Assembly (NCBI RefSeq): GCF_014947265.1
Contig: NZ_JADCNK010000007.1
Location: 124,001-188,000 of the forward strand
Reading direction: 5' to 3'
From: Pedobacter sp014947265
Lineage (GTDB): Bacteria > Bacteroidota > Bacteroidia > Sphingobacteriales > Sphingobacteriaceae
Length of the DNA stretch: 64,000 nucleotides
Within the stretch, counting starts at the first letter, position 1. Every line of letters starts with the position of its first letter. Shown piece by piece: positions 17,637-26,214 of the stretch. A program made the translations under genes and the position numbers. A model generated the notes under the pieces. That model did no database searches. It was not told the origin of the DNA and saw only the letters and a program-made list of their open reading frames with translations.

Positions 17637-19286
17637 ATGATATCCTTAAAAAAAATATGTCTCGGTTTGCTGTTCGTTTGTGCCATATCCTTAAATGGAT
17701 ATGCACAGGATAGCTCAGGCACCGACGACCTCACTTTTACAGAGATAAAGCCGGAAGCGCCTGATAGCACGATTAAAGCAAGCGATACTGTTGCCAAAAT
17801 AGCAGCCACAGTACCCGCTACTGTTAAGCAAACTGTTGCGCCATCAAAAGAAGAACACAAAACTTTGTGGGGCATTTTTATTGCAGGCTTTGTTGGCGGT
17901 TTAGCAGCCTTGTTGATGCCCTGCATCTTCCCCATGTTGCCCCTTACAGTAAGTTTTTTTACTAAAGGATCAGAAAAAGGGAAAGCCTTTCGGCGTGCAG
18001 CATTATATGGCTTTTTCATTATCCTCATTTATGTAGTGCTTGGACTTTTGGTTACGGTAATTTTTGGTGCCGATGCCTTAAACAGTCTCTCTACCAATGG
18101 GATATTCAATTTCTTTTTCTTCTTATTGCTTGTTGTTTTTGCAGCTTCGTTTTTGGGTGCTTTTGAAATTACCCTACCCTCTTCATGGGTAAATAAAATG
18201 GATGCCAATTCGGATAAAGGCGGCATTGCAGGATTATTTTTTATGGCCGGAACACTGGCTTTAGTATCCTTTTCCTGCACTGGCCCTATTATAGGTACTT
18301 TATTGGTACAGGCAGCTACAACGGGGGCTTTGTTAGGACCAGCAATTGGTATGTTTGGCTTTTCTTTGGCTCTGGCCATTCCTTTTGCCTTATTTGCTTT
18401 ATTTCCGTCTGCAATGAACAAACTACCAAAATCTGGTGGTTGGCTAAACAGTGTTAAGGTTGTGCTCGGTTTTCTTGAGCTTGCCTTTGCCCTGAAATTC
18501 TTGAGCAATGTAGATCTGGCCTACCATTGGGAATGGTTTGACCGTGAAATATTCTTAAGCCTTTGGATTGTTATTTTCGGGATGATGGGTATTTATCTTC
18601 TGGGGAAACTAAAGTTTTCGCATGATAGTCCTTTGGCATTTATTTCAGTACCCAGGCTTTTTCTGGCCACTGTAGTATTGGCCTTTACCATTTACTTGAT
18701 TCCGGGCATGTGGGGGGCGCCATTAAAGAGTATTTCAGCCTTTCTTCCACCTCAGGAAACACAGGATTTCGATTTATATACAGCCAATTTATTAGCAGGG
18801 AAACCGACTGCAACAAATGATGGTCCGCATAAATATGCTGATAAATTTCATGCACCATTAAAGCTGAATGCCTATTTCGATTATGATGAAGGTTTAGCTG
18901 CAGCTAAGAAACTGAATAAACCTGTACTCATTGATTTTACCGGCCATGCCTGCGTAAACTGCAGAAAAATGGAAGCCAATGTTTGGCCAGATAAAGACGT
19001 ATATAAAATGATCAGTAATGATTATGTATTGATTCAGTTATATGTGGATGATAAAACAGCACTTGCTCCGGCTGATGTAACGGTTACACCTGAAGGAAAA
19101 AAACTCAGCACCATTGGTAAAAAATGGAGCGACCTGCAAGCAAGGAAATTCCAGTCAAATTCGCAGCCTTTTTATGTACTGCTTGATCCAAAAACAGAAG
19201 CACTATTGGCACCACCACAAGGTGCTGATTATGAAATAGCCAATTACCAAAAATTCTTAAAAAGTGGTTTAAACGCTTTCCACTAA
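17637..19286 (+). CDS. dsbD: Thiol:disulfide interchange protein DsbD (membrane and thioredoxin parts)
   Basis: A 549-aa protein with signal peptide, a linker, a membrane domain of about eight helices with the paired cysteines C96 (LLMPCIFPMLP) and C214 (FSCTGPIIG), and a C-terminal thioredoxin-like domain with the CVNC motif (C439, C442). It carries electrons from cytoplasmic thioredoxin across the membrane. The N-terminal alpha domain is missing, but the upstream gene supplies it, so the system is complete but split. A strong hairpin terminator follows. Confidence 0.92.
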   Translation: MISLKKICLGLLFVCAISLNGYAQDSSGTDDLTFTEIKPEAPDSTIKASDTVAKIAATVPATVKQTVAPSKEEHKTLWGIFIAGFVGGLAALLMPCIFPMLPLTVSFFTKGSEKGKAFRRAALYGFFIILIYVVLGLLVTVIFGADALNSLSTNGIFNFFFFLLLVVFAASFLGAFEITLPSSWVNKMDANSDKGGIAGLFFMAGTLALVSFSCTGPIIGTLLVQAATTGALLGPAIGMFGFSLALAIPFALFALFPSAMNKLPKSGGWLNSVKVVLGFLELAFALKFLSNVDLAYHWEWFDREIFLSLWIVIFGMMGIYLLGKLKFSHDSPLAFISVPRLFLATVVLAFTIYLIPGMWGAPLKSISAFLPPQETQDFDLYTANLLAGKPTATNDGPHKYADKFHAPLKLNAYFDYDEGLAAAKKLNKPVLIDFTGHACVNCRKMEANVWPDKDVYKMISNDYVLIQLYVDDKTALAPADVTVTPEGKKLSTIGKKWSDLQARKFQSNSQPFYVLLDPKTEALLAPPQGADYEIANYQKFLKSGLNAFH

Positions 19287-19325
19287 CAGATAGGACATAA
19301 AAGCGTTTATTTTAGTTAATGATGG

Positions 19326-19370
19326 AAGGACAGTACCGGATGGTCTGTCCTTTGTTTTGCCTTTTTTTTT
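19326..19370 (+). terminator. Rho-independent terminator after dsbD
   Basis: Perfect 8-bp stem AAGGACAG/CTGTCCTT with an 11-base loop, followed ten bases later by a run of nine or more T. It ends the cysteine-synthase/DsbD direction and isolates the pectin locus. Confidence 0.8.
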
Positions 19371-19432
19371 CCACAGGTAAATCCACTCATTTACATACCT
19401 CAGCATTAATCTTTGCAAATACGTATCGCTTA

Positions 19433-19448
19433 CAGGATGGGACAGGAC
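19433..19448 (+). promoter_or_regulatory. CAGGAY direct repeat upstream of susC
   Basis: CAGGAT, GGGA, CAGGAC: two hexamers with a 10-bp period, i.e. one helical turn. The same arrangement, in the same orientation relative to the gene, lies upstream of the GH2 gene and of the PL11 gene in this locus. Here it is about 320 bases ahead of the susC start, so the transcript would have a long leader. Confidence 0.55.
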
Positions 19449-19544
19449 GGATTAGCCGAATAAAAGTTCTAACATCGTATAACCAAGTATAAATCCATTC
19501 TTTTAATCATTACCTATATGAGCAAGAAAAATTACGCTAACATA

Positions 19545-19560
19545 ATGCAATCGTTTGCAT
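19545..19560. promoter_or_regulatory. LacI-type operator candidate upstream of susC
   Basis: ATGCAATCGTTTGCAT is a near-perfect 16-bp palindrome with a central CG, the pattern bound by LacI/GalR-family proteins. It is placed about 212 bases before the susC start, inside a leader with no other gene. No LacI-type gene is in the window. The rest of this 485-bp spacer shows only the DsbD terminator and the CAGGAY repeat. Confidence 0.45.
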
Positions 19561-19771
19561 TTACTGATCTCATTATCGCCATTTTAGATTCGCGAAGCAC
19601 ATAAGAAGAAAAGCCAGGTGTAGCCAAACTAACTCATTTTTCATCTTGTACGAGGTAATACATCCAGATGCAATGGATTACTTGCTTAACCATACACCCT
19701 CAAAACAGATAGCACAGCACCTCCGGTATGCTATTACCAAATAACCAAATATTTACAAAACCAATTAAATT

Positions 19772-22700
19772 ATGGGTCTTAATTTTTATCCAGAAAAGTT
19801 AAAGCGACGAAGAGGTTGTTCCTACAGGGCAATCCTGATCACTAGCATGTCTGCACTCTGCATGTTATGTGTCGCAAATAATGCAAATGCTAACCATCTG
19901 AAAACAGCACTTTCGTCAGTCACAACAAACATCTCCATGAGCAAACGAGACGTTACCCTAAAAGGAAAAATTGTTGACGAAAAAGGTGAAACCTTGGTTG
20001 GCGTGAGTATAAAAGTAAAAGGTACAACTATTGTAGCCTCTACCGATGCCAATGGTACTTTCTCCGTTACTATTCCATCAACGGTGAGCAACCCGGTTTT
20101 GGTGGTTTCGTACATTGGATATGCCACACAAGAATTACCCGTAGATGGAAAAACTACAATCAGCATACAATTAAAGAGTTCCACAAATGATTTAGATGAG
20201 GTTGTAGTTGTTGGTTATAACACCGTAAAAAAAAGTGATTTAACCGGCGCGGTGGTAAGCGTGGGTGCAGAACAGATCAGATCAAGGCCGGTACAAAATG
20301 CATTACAAGCCATACAAGGCAAAGCAGCCGGGGTTGATGTTACTTCAAACGAGCGCCCTGGTCAAGTTGGCTCCATTTTAATCAGAGGTGTACGATCTAT
20401 AAATGCCAGCAATTCACCATTATACGTAGTAGACGGTATTCCATTTGCAGCAGGCGGTATTGAAGCCATCAATCCTAACGATATCGAAAGTATCGACATT
20501 TTAAAAGATGCATCCGCAACTGCAATCTATGGATCAAAAGGAGCAAATGGCGTTGTATTGGTTACCACTAAAAAAGGTAAAACAGGCAGGTTAACTTTAG
20601 ATTATGTGGGTATGGCAACCATCGAAACCATCCAGAACAGAACACAGATGATGAATGCTGCCGAATACATCGAATTCCGCCGCGATGCTTACCGCCGTGT
20701 AGGTTATTTAAATCCTGCAGCTCAGGCAAGCACTACTTATCCTGTTATACCAACACAAGCAGATGATAACCGCATATTTCCTAACGATAGTTATGTAACG
20801 GCAAACATTGCACAAGGCTGGCAAAATGGTATTTACAATGGCAGCTTGGTGCCTACAACAAACTGGACCGATCTGGTTACGCGGACTGGTATTACGCAAG
20901 ACCATGTATTAAGCGCCAGTGGCGGTACAGACAAATTAAAAGCTTATGCCTCATTTGGCTACTTAAACCAGATTGGTACAGAACTTGGCCAGGATTATAA
21001 CCGTTATACTTCTAAGGTAAGTGTAGAACTGAATCCGGTTAAGTGGTTTAAATTCGGGGCTAACATTACCGCATCTTACGGCTTGCAGAACTATGGGTTT
21101 TCAACAGGTAATGCAACCGGACCGAGCAGTTTATATGGTGCAGCACTAGGCATGCTACCTGTTGCTGTACCTTTCGATGTAAACGGTAACAGGATCAATT
21201 TACCCGGTGCAGACATCAATATTCAAAATCCCGTGGGTGAAGATCAGTACAATATCAATTTACGTAAAGTGTTAAGAACAATCGGCTCTTTTTATGCTGA
21301 AGTAAGCCTTTTGAAAGGATTGAAGTACCGTATTAACTTTGGCCCTGATTTTTACAACAACTACAATGGAAGATACCAGGATGCAAAATCAATCAATCGT
21401 GGCGCGGGCGAATCAGGCTCTACCAATTATGCTCAGCTTAACCAAAACAACAGATTTGCCTATACGCTGGATCACCTGGTTTACTACGATAAAACAATAA
21501 AAAAACACAACTTTGGTGTTACTTTATTGCAGAGTTCATCACTCTTTAAAGAAGAGAGTTCATCAATGACGGGAACTAAAATCCCTTTAAGTAACCCACT
21601 CTGGTATGGCTTAGGCGGAGCCAATATTCCGAGCCTGGATGCTTTTAGTACCGATTTGAGCAGAAACACTCTTGTATCATACATGGCCAGGGTTAATTAC
21701 AGCTTTAATAGCAAATACCTGTTAACTGCATCGGCACGTTGGGATGGTGCATCGCAATTGGCTGAAGGCAACAAATGGGACTTTTTCCCCTCTACCGCAA
21801 TTGCGTGGCGCATAGATCAGGAAGATTTCATGAAAAACATCAAATGGGTAGACCAACTGAAACTTCGTTTAGGTGTGGGTAGCGTGGGTAATTCGGCCAT
21901 TTCTTATGGCACAACTTTAGGTAAATTACAGCCCTTAACTTATACTTATGGTAGCTCGGTACAAACCGGATATGTAGCCTCTGATGCATCATTGGCCAAT
22001 CCTCCTACCTTACCAAACAAAGCGCTTGGATGGGAACATACTTTGCAGTACAATCTAGGCCTTGATTTTAGCTTAGTTAAAGGAAGAGTTGGCGGTTCCA
22101 TAGACTTATATCAATCTAAAACCACCGACCTGTTATTGCAGAAAGACATTTCTTCAATAAATGGTTATACTTCATCTTTCGATAACATTGGAGAAACCCA
22201 TAACAGAGGTATCGACATTACCCTGAACACTGTAAACTTAAAAAACAAAGATTTTAACTGGTCTACAACCTTAAGTTTCTCGGCAAGTAAAGATAAGGTG
22301 GTTAAACTGGCCAACGGCGATGTAATTGGTAGTTTATTGTTCATCGGTCAAAGGGTTAGGGTAGCCTACGATTTTGTCAAAGATGGCATCTGGCAAAATA
22401 CGCCTGAAGACTTAGCTGAAATGGCAAAGTTTAATGCTAATCTGCCTGCAGCAAGTGCTTTTAAACCAGGCAGCATTCGGGTTAGGGACTTAAATAACGA
22501 TTATAAAATTGATGCCAATAACGATAGAATGATTAGAGGAAGTTACACGCCAAGCTGGACCAGTGGAATGACCAATACCTTTACTTACAAAAACTTCGAC
22601 CTTTCTATTTTTATTATCGCAAGATATAATTTTTTGATTGCCACGGGTGCAGAATCGCTCCAGGGCCGTTTTGCCCAACGTCTGGTTGACTATTGGACAC

Positions 22701-23014
22701 CAACCAACCCAACAAACGATTATCCTGCCCCAAATTATGGAAGTGCATCCGGCGATCCTTACCGAAGTGCTATGAACTACCAGGATGGATCTTTCGTAAA
22801 AATCAGAAATATCTCATTGGGTTATTATTTCCCGGAAAAAATTGCCAAAAAATTAGCATTATCTAAATTAAGGGTATATGCACAAGCCATTAATCCGGGT
22901 TTAATTTACTCTAATGTTGGCTGGATTGATCCTGATTCGGGCATTTCATCCAACAATAGCGTTACCTCAACTTTTAACAGAGGTGTAGTATTTGGTGTTA
23001 ATGTTAGCCTTTAA
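19772..23014 (+). CDS. SusC/RagA-type TonB-linked outer-membrane transporter
   Basis: A 1080-aa SusC homologue. Signal region ends near residue 42 (NNANANH); a carboxypeptidase-regulatory-like domain (about 60-145, TLKGKIVDEKGETLVGVSIK) leads into the SusC hallmark LDEVVVVGYNTVKKSDLTGA and the plug (VQNALQAIQGKAAGVDVT, ILIRGVRSINASNSPLYVVDG, DILKDASATAIYGSKGANGV). The long barrel ends RGVVFGVNVSL. Together with the SusD gene 29 bp downstream it forms the oligosaccharide importer of the pectin locus. No extra N-terminal signalling (STN) domain is present, so it probably does not work through an ECF sigma/anti-sigma pair. The exact glycan is inferred from the neighbouring enzymes. Confidence 0.95.
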   Translation: MGLNFYPEKLKRRRGCSYRAILITSMSALCMLCVANNANANHLKTALSSVTTNISMSKRDVTLKGKIVDEKGETLVGVSIKVKGTTIVASTDANGTFSVTIPSTVSNPVLVVSYIGYATQELPVDGKTTISIQLKSSTNDLDEVVVVGYNTVKKSDLTGAVVSVGAEQIRSRPVQNALQAIQGKAAGVDVTSNERPGQVGSILIRGVRSINASNSPLYVVDGIPFAAGGIEAINPNDIESIDILKDASATAIYGSKGANGVVLVTTKKGKTGRLTLDYVGMATIETIQNRTQMMNAAEYIEFRRDAYRRVGYLNPAAQASTTYPVIPTQADDNRIFPNDSYVTANIAQGWQNGIYNGSLVPTTNWTDLVTRTGITQDHVLSASGGTDKLKAYASFGYLNQIGTELGQDYNRYTSKVSVELNPVKWFKFGANITASYGLQNYGFSTGNATGPSSLYGAALGMLPVAVPFDVNGNRINLPGADINIQNPVGEDQYNINLRKVLRTIGSFYAEVSLLKGLKYRINFGPDFYNNYNGRYQDAKSINRGAGESGSTNYAQLNQNNRFAYTLDHLVYYDKTIKKHNFGVTLLQSSSLFKEESSSMTGTKIPLSNPLWYGLGGANIPSLDAFSTDLSRNTLVSYMARVNYSFNSKYLLTASARWDGASQLAEGNKWDFFPSTAIAWRIDQEDFMKNIKWVDQLKLRLGVGSVGNSAISYGTTLGKLQPLTYTYGSSVQTGYVASDASLANPPTLPNKALGWEHTLQYNLGLDFSLVKGRVGGSIDLYQSKTTDLLLQKDISSINGYTSSFDNIGETHNRGIDITLNTVNLKNKDFNWSTTLSFSASKDKVVKLANGDVIGSLLFIGQRVRVAYDFVKDGIWQNTPEDLAEMAKFNANLPAASAFKPGSIRVRDLNNDYKIDANNDRMIRGSYTPSWTSGMTNTFTYKNFDLSIFIIARYNFLIATGAESLQGRFAQRLVDYWTPTNPTNDYPAPNYGSASGDPYRSAMNYQDGSFVKIRNISLGYYFPEKIAKKLALSKLRVYAQAINPGLIYSNVGWIDPDSGISSNNSVTSTFNRGVVFGVNVSL

Positions 23015-23043
23015 TCCTTAATCGCTATTTAAAGAAATTGATC

Positions 23044-25044
23044 ATGAAAAAGATTATAAATATATTATCGGGTGCTGCAATATTAGGAGGACTGATGATT
23101 TTCCCTACTTCCTGCAAAAAAAGCTTCTTAGATGAAGAAGTTGTTAATGCCCGTACCACAGCAGATTTTGTTACAACTGATGGCCTCGACGGTTTAAGCA
23201 TAGGCATGTACCAGAGTTTAAAATTTCACTTTAATTATACCTGGGCATATACTACCACCAACTATGGAGTAGATGAATTTACAGTTGGTGGAGATAGAAC
23301 CGAACAAATGTGGAATTCTTACGACGCAAGTTTGAATTCCCTTAACGCTGATGTAGCCAGTGTATGGGATAATATGTACGAAAACATAAATTCGGCCAAT
23401 ATTCTTATCAAAAACGTACCATTGTATTATCAGGGTGCAAGCAAAAACACTCGTCTGGGCGAAGGTTATTTTATGCGTGCTTTCGATTATTTCAAACTGG
23501 TAAAACAATATGGTGGTGTTCCGTTGAGGTTAGAAGCACAGGATTTCATTCAGGAAGAATTTACCAGGAACAGTGCAAAAGAGGTATATGAGCAAATAAT
23601 TCAAGATTTTACACAAGCTTATAACTTTTTACCGGCTACAGTAACAGAAACCGGCCGCATTACCAAATGGGCAGCAGCACACTTTTTGGCAAAAGCGTAT
23701 TTATTCCGTGCAAGCGAAATAAACAATACCTGGAATAGTGATACCAAAACCGCCGATCTTCAGAACGCTGTAAAATATGCCGATCTGGTAATTAACAGCG
23801 GTCAGCATACTCTGGCTACCAACTTTAGCGATTTATGGAATTTCACTACCATTGATGGCACAAACGAAACCAATAAAGAAATCATTTTAGCCGCCCAGTT
23901 CTCTGGCAATACAGCTACTCAGGGGCGTTACGGTAACCAGGTACATTTATATTATCCGTCTATTTACCAAAATTTACCAGGCATGCAACGCGATATCCCT
24001 GGCGATCGTGAATTCCAGCGTTTAAGGTCTACAGATTATGCCCTCGATGTTTTCGACCGAGTAAACGACTCTAGATTCTGGAAAAGTTTTAAAACACGTT
24101 ATTTATGTAACAGGCCCGCCGCAGCACCACTTTGGACAGCAGGAACGGCACCAACACCAGATCTTGTGGGTAAAGCAAAATTTGCCGGCGGCGAAGAATC
24201 TATTTTATATATCATTAATAATGCAGGCGATACCAGGTATACACCTGCCGTTGCAAATGCAAACCCTGCACTTTCCACTGATATTGGTCGCCGCAAACCA
24301 AGTATGTATGTAAGGTACTTTGCTGGCCAACCGCAAAGTTATTTAGGTGGACATGGAAATTATGGTGTGAGTCAGTTTGTTGCTTTATCTAAATTTATGG
24401 ATGGTTCAAGAAATGCTGTAGCCTCGCAATTTGGTCAACGGGATGGTATTTTAGCCCGCCTCGCAGAAACCTATTTAATTGCAGCTGAAGCTTACGGACT
24501 AATGGGCCAGTTTGCGCAGGCCATTCCATACCTAAATAAAGTTAGAGATCGTGCGGCTTATAAGGAAGGTGAAGATCGCTCTGTTTATGTAGATGGTGGC
24601 GCATCATATAAAAACAATGCTGCTGCAAACACAGCGCAATTTGTTTCATATTCTGATAAAAACAGCTATTTCGAGTCGAATAACCTAACCGCTACAACTG
24701 CCACTACCCTAACAGGTATGCACTTAAACAGCGAAGCTGACATATTTAACTCCAATAAAGAGTTTTATGATAAAATTGGTGCTACCTCACAGGAAAATAA
24801 GTTTACCGCTTTTATCTTAAACGAACGCTCCAGGGAGCTAATGGGCGAGTTATTGCGCTGGGAAGATTTGGCACGTACCAAAACATTGGTAGCCAGAACA
24901 GCTGCCTTTAACGATGAGGCAAAACCTTCAGAGAGCAAACATTACTTACGCCCAATTCCTCAGAGTTTCTTAGATGTGATTAAGAGCGGTGGAGCTGCAT
25001 TAACACCTGAACAAAAACAGGCCATGCAAAACCCAGGCTGGTAA
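23044..25044 (+). CDS. SusD/RagB-type nutrient-binding lipoprotein
   Basis: A 666-aa surface lipoprotein with the lipobox FPTSC (Cys 24 from the ATG used; a TTG two codons earlier is less likely). SusD features: an N-terminal helical part with ARTTADFVTTDGLDGL and VWDNMYENINSANILIKNVP, the TPR-like helices RLGEGYFMRAFDYFKLVKQY, and a C-terminal NERSRELMGELLRWEDLART, LRPIPQSFLDVI and final NPGW. It caps the SusC barrel and binds the pectic oligosaccharide. It is longer than many SusD proteins, with large insertions in the middle. A strong hairpin terminator lies directly after it. Confidence 0.95.
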   Translation: MKKIINILSGAAILGGLMIFPTSCKKSFLDEEVVNARTTADFVTTDGLDGLSIGMYQSLKFHFNYTWAYTTTNYGVDEFTVGGDRTEQMWNSYDASLNSLNADVASVWDNMYENINSANILIKNVPLYYQGASKNTRLGEGYFMRAFDYFKLVKQYGGVPLRLEAQDFIQEEFTRNSAKEVYEQIIQDFTQAYNFLPATVTETGRITKWAAAHFLAKAYLFRASEINNTWNSDTKTADLQNAVKYADLVINSGQHTLATNFSDLWNFTTIDGTNETNKEIILAAQFSGNTATQGRYGNQVHLYYPSIYQNLPGMQRDIPGDREFQRLRSTDYALDVFDRVNDSRFWKSFKTRYLCNRPAAAPLWTAGTAPTPDLVGKAKFAGGEESILYIINNAGDTRYTPAVANANPALSTDIGRRKPSMYVRYFAGQPQSYLGGHGNYGVSQFVALSKFMDGSRNAVASQFGQRDGILARLAETYLIAAEAYGLMGQFAQAIPYLNKVRDRAAYKEGEDRSVYVDGGASYKNNAAANTAQFVSYSDKNSYFESNNLTATTATTLTGMHLNSEADIFNSNKEFYDKIGATSQENKFTAFILNERSRELMGELLRWEDLARTKTLVARTAAFNDEAKPSESKHYLRPIPQSFLDVIKSGGAALTPEQKQAMQNPGW

Positions 25045-25058
25045 GCAAACTAAGCCTT

Positions 25059-25098
25059 AAAAAAGAGCAATTTACTTTCGGGTTTATTGCTCTTTTTT
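25059..25098. terminator. Bidirectional terminator between susD and toxin gene
   Basis: Perfect 13-bp stem: AAAAAAGAGCAAT paired with ATTGCTCTTTTTT, with a 14-base loop. The A and T runs on both sides make it work on either strand, ending susD from the left and the toxin gene from the right. Confidence 0.85.
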
Positions 25099-25110
25099 GT
25101 TTAGATATTA

Positions 25111-25386
25111 TTATTTATTGTAGTGAAACCGGCACTGAATAACGGCACATTGTTGATCTTTTCCTTTAGTACCTGATATTTGATAAACCAGACGATGCTC
25201 CCCGGTAATCCGCCGCGACCAAAAACCCTTTAAATTATGCTTTAAAGCTTCAGGTTTTCCTAAACCATGAAATGGTGTTCTTGTTATATCTTTCAGGAGT
25301 GCCCTTACTTTTCTTTCCGCTTCGTCATCATTATCCATCCAATATTCAAAATCCTCCCAGGCTTCTTCAGTAAATAATATATTCAT
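25111..25386 (-). CDS. yoeB: YoeB/Txe family mRNA interferase toxin
   Basis: A 91-aa ribosome-dependent endoribonuclease of the RelE superfamily. It keeps E46 (GLGKPEAL), R65 (GEHRLVYQI) and the C-terminal CRFHYNK with H88 and Y89, equivalent to the catalytic residues of Escherichia coli YoeB; E46 and R65 even fall at the same numbers. Its start lies 3 bp after the stop of the antitoxin gene, on the same strand. The module is an insert between the SusC/SusD pair and the enzymes of the pectin locus. Confidence 0.93.
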   Translation of the reverse strand: MNILFTEEAWEDFEYWMDNDDEAERKVRALLKDITRTPFHGLGKPEALKHNLKGFWSRRITGEHRLVYQISGTKGKDQQCAVIQCRFHYNK

Positions 25387-25389
25387 TGC

Positions 25390-25665
25390 TTAAAGCTCAA
25401 CTGACTTTTCATCTTCTAAAAAAAATTGCTTCATTCTGTCATTTTTTAAGCTCTCCATAGATTTCTCTAATCTTTTGCGGTTTGCTTCTGTCGACATTAA
25501 ATGTGCAGTTTCGGTAAGCGCATTATATTCTTTAATAGAAATAACCACAATAGCATCATCTTCATTATTATTTCTTGGAACAATTAAAACATCCTCTGTA
25601 GCACTTATCTCATCAAAATAGCCTTTCATATTTGTTCTAAGCGAAGAAATGGTTACTGCTTTCAT
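25390..25665 (-). CDS. yefM: YefM/Phd family antitoxin
   Basis: A 91-aa protein starting MKAVTISSLRTNMKGYFDEI, a Phd/YefM N-terminal DNA-binding fold, followed by IVVISIKEYNALTETAHLM and a charged C-terminal tail (RLEKSMESLKNDRMKQF) that should wrap around YoeB. It neutralises the toxin and represses its own promoter. Three TGTACA sites overlap that promoter just upstream. The order antitoxin then toxin is the usual one. Confidence 0.92.
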   Translation of the reverse strand: MKAVTISSLRTNMKGYFDEISATEDVLIVPRNNNEDDAIVVISIKEYNALTETAHLMSTEANRKRLEKSMESLKNDRMKQFFLEDEKSVEL

Positions 25666-25677
25666 ATTTACTAGTTT

Positions 25678-25717
25678 TGTACAATCAAATGTACATCATA
25701 ATGTACAAAAAACCAAA
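25678..25717 (-). promoter_or_regulatory. yefM-yoeB promoter with three TGTACA operators
   Basis: TGTACA occurs at 25678, 25690 and 25702, each exactly 12 bp apart. The minus-strand promoter is TTTG (25714-25717), a 20-bp spacer and TACATTTG (25686-25693), a full match to TAnnTTTG, so the sites cover the -7 element, the spacer and the start of transcription. TGTACA with 12-bp spacing is the known core of the E. coli YefM-YoeB operator; a third site is an extra here. Confidence 0.85.
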
Positions 25718-25719
25718 TA

Positions 25720-26067
25720 ATGTAATCCCTATTCTTTTATCTTCATCATATAAACACTCGATTAATTGAATTGCTTTTGTCACCACTGGTTTTCGAAGGC
25801 AACTCCAACTAGGTTTAGGTTATTTACAGCTAATTGCAAAGCAATCAAGGAAAAATAGTTATCATACCGTTAGTGGGCTCAGGAAAAGAAAAAGAAAACT
25901 CATATATTGGCCTAGAGGTAAATGGTAAAAACTTGATGACGGTGTTAACCATACTGAAACCAAATTAAAGGGTGATTTAAGTATTATTGAAGCAGAAATT
26001 TACGAGTAGCCTTAGGCAGACTTCTGAAGTTTACAGGCCCGTTCCGTTGGCAGATGCTAATAGAAAG
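25720..26067. other. Spacer without a supported gene
   Basis: AT-rich spacer between the antitoxin promoter and a palindromic repeat. One plus-strand frame of about 40 codons near 25835-25967 reads like protein (GKIVIIPLVGSGKEKENSY) but has no start codon in a suitable place and no recognisable homology, so it may be the remnant of a lost gene. Confidence 0.3.
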
Positions 26068-26166
26068 GTCGTCATCTCGACTGAAGTGCAACGGAATGGA
26101 GAGATCTTTTAACCAAGTTATTGAAATGAAATTTAAAGATTTCTCCACTGCGGTCGAAATGACGAC
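26068..26166. repeat. Intergenic inverted repeat (GTCGTCAT family)
   Basis: Outer arms GTCGTCATCTCGA (26068-26080) and TCGAAATGACGAC (26154-26166) pair with one mismatch, and an inner GAGAGATCTTT/AAAGATTTCTC pair continues the stem. It is one of four such elements in the window and lies 48 bases before the GH39 gene. Confidence 0.75.
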
Positions 26167-26214
26167 ACTTCGAGGAGACAAATTAGCCACTCAGATTGAC
26201 ATTAAAAACACAAT

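Noticed and set aside
18029..18508. Minus-strand frame opposite dsbD
   Set aside because: Antisense shadow of the membrane helices; Lys/Asn/Ala-rich without any motif.
19518..19604. Small frame of 28 codons (MSKKNYANIMQ...) upstream of susC
   Set aside because: Short, no recognisable family, overlaps the LacI-type palindrome; a leader peptide is possible but nothing supports translation.
19381..19771. ECF sigma/anti-sigma control of susC
   Set aside because: SusC has no N-terminal STN signalling domain and no sigma or anti-sigma gene lies nearby.
25835..25967. Reading frame with protein-like content next to the toxin-antitoxin module
   Set aside because: No start codon, about 40 codons only, no identifiable homology; mentioned as a possible remnant but not called a pseudogene.
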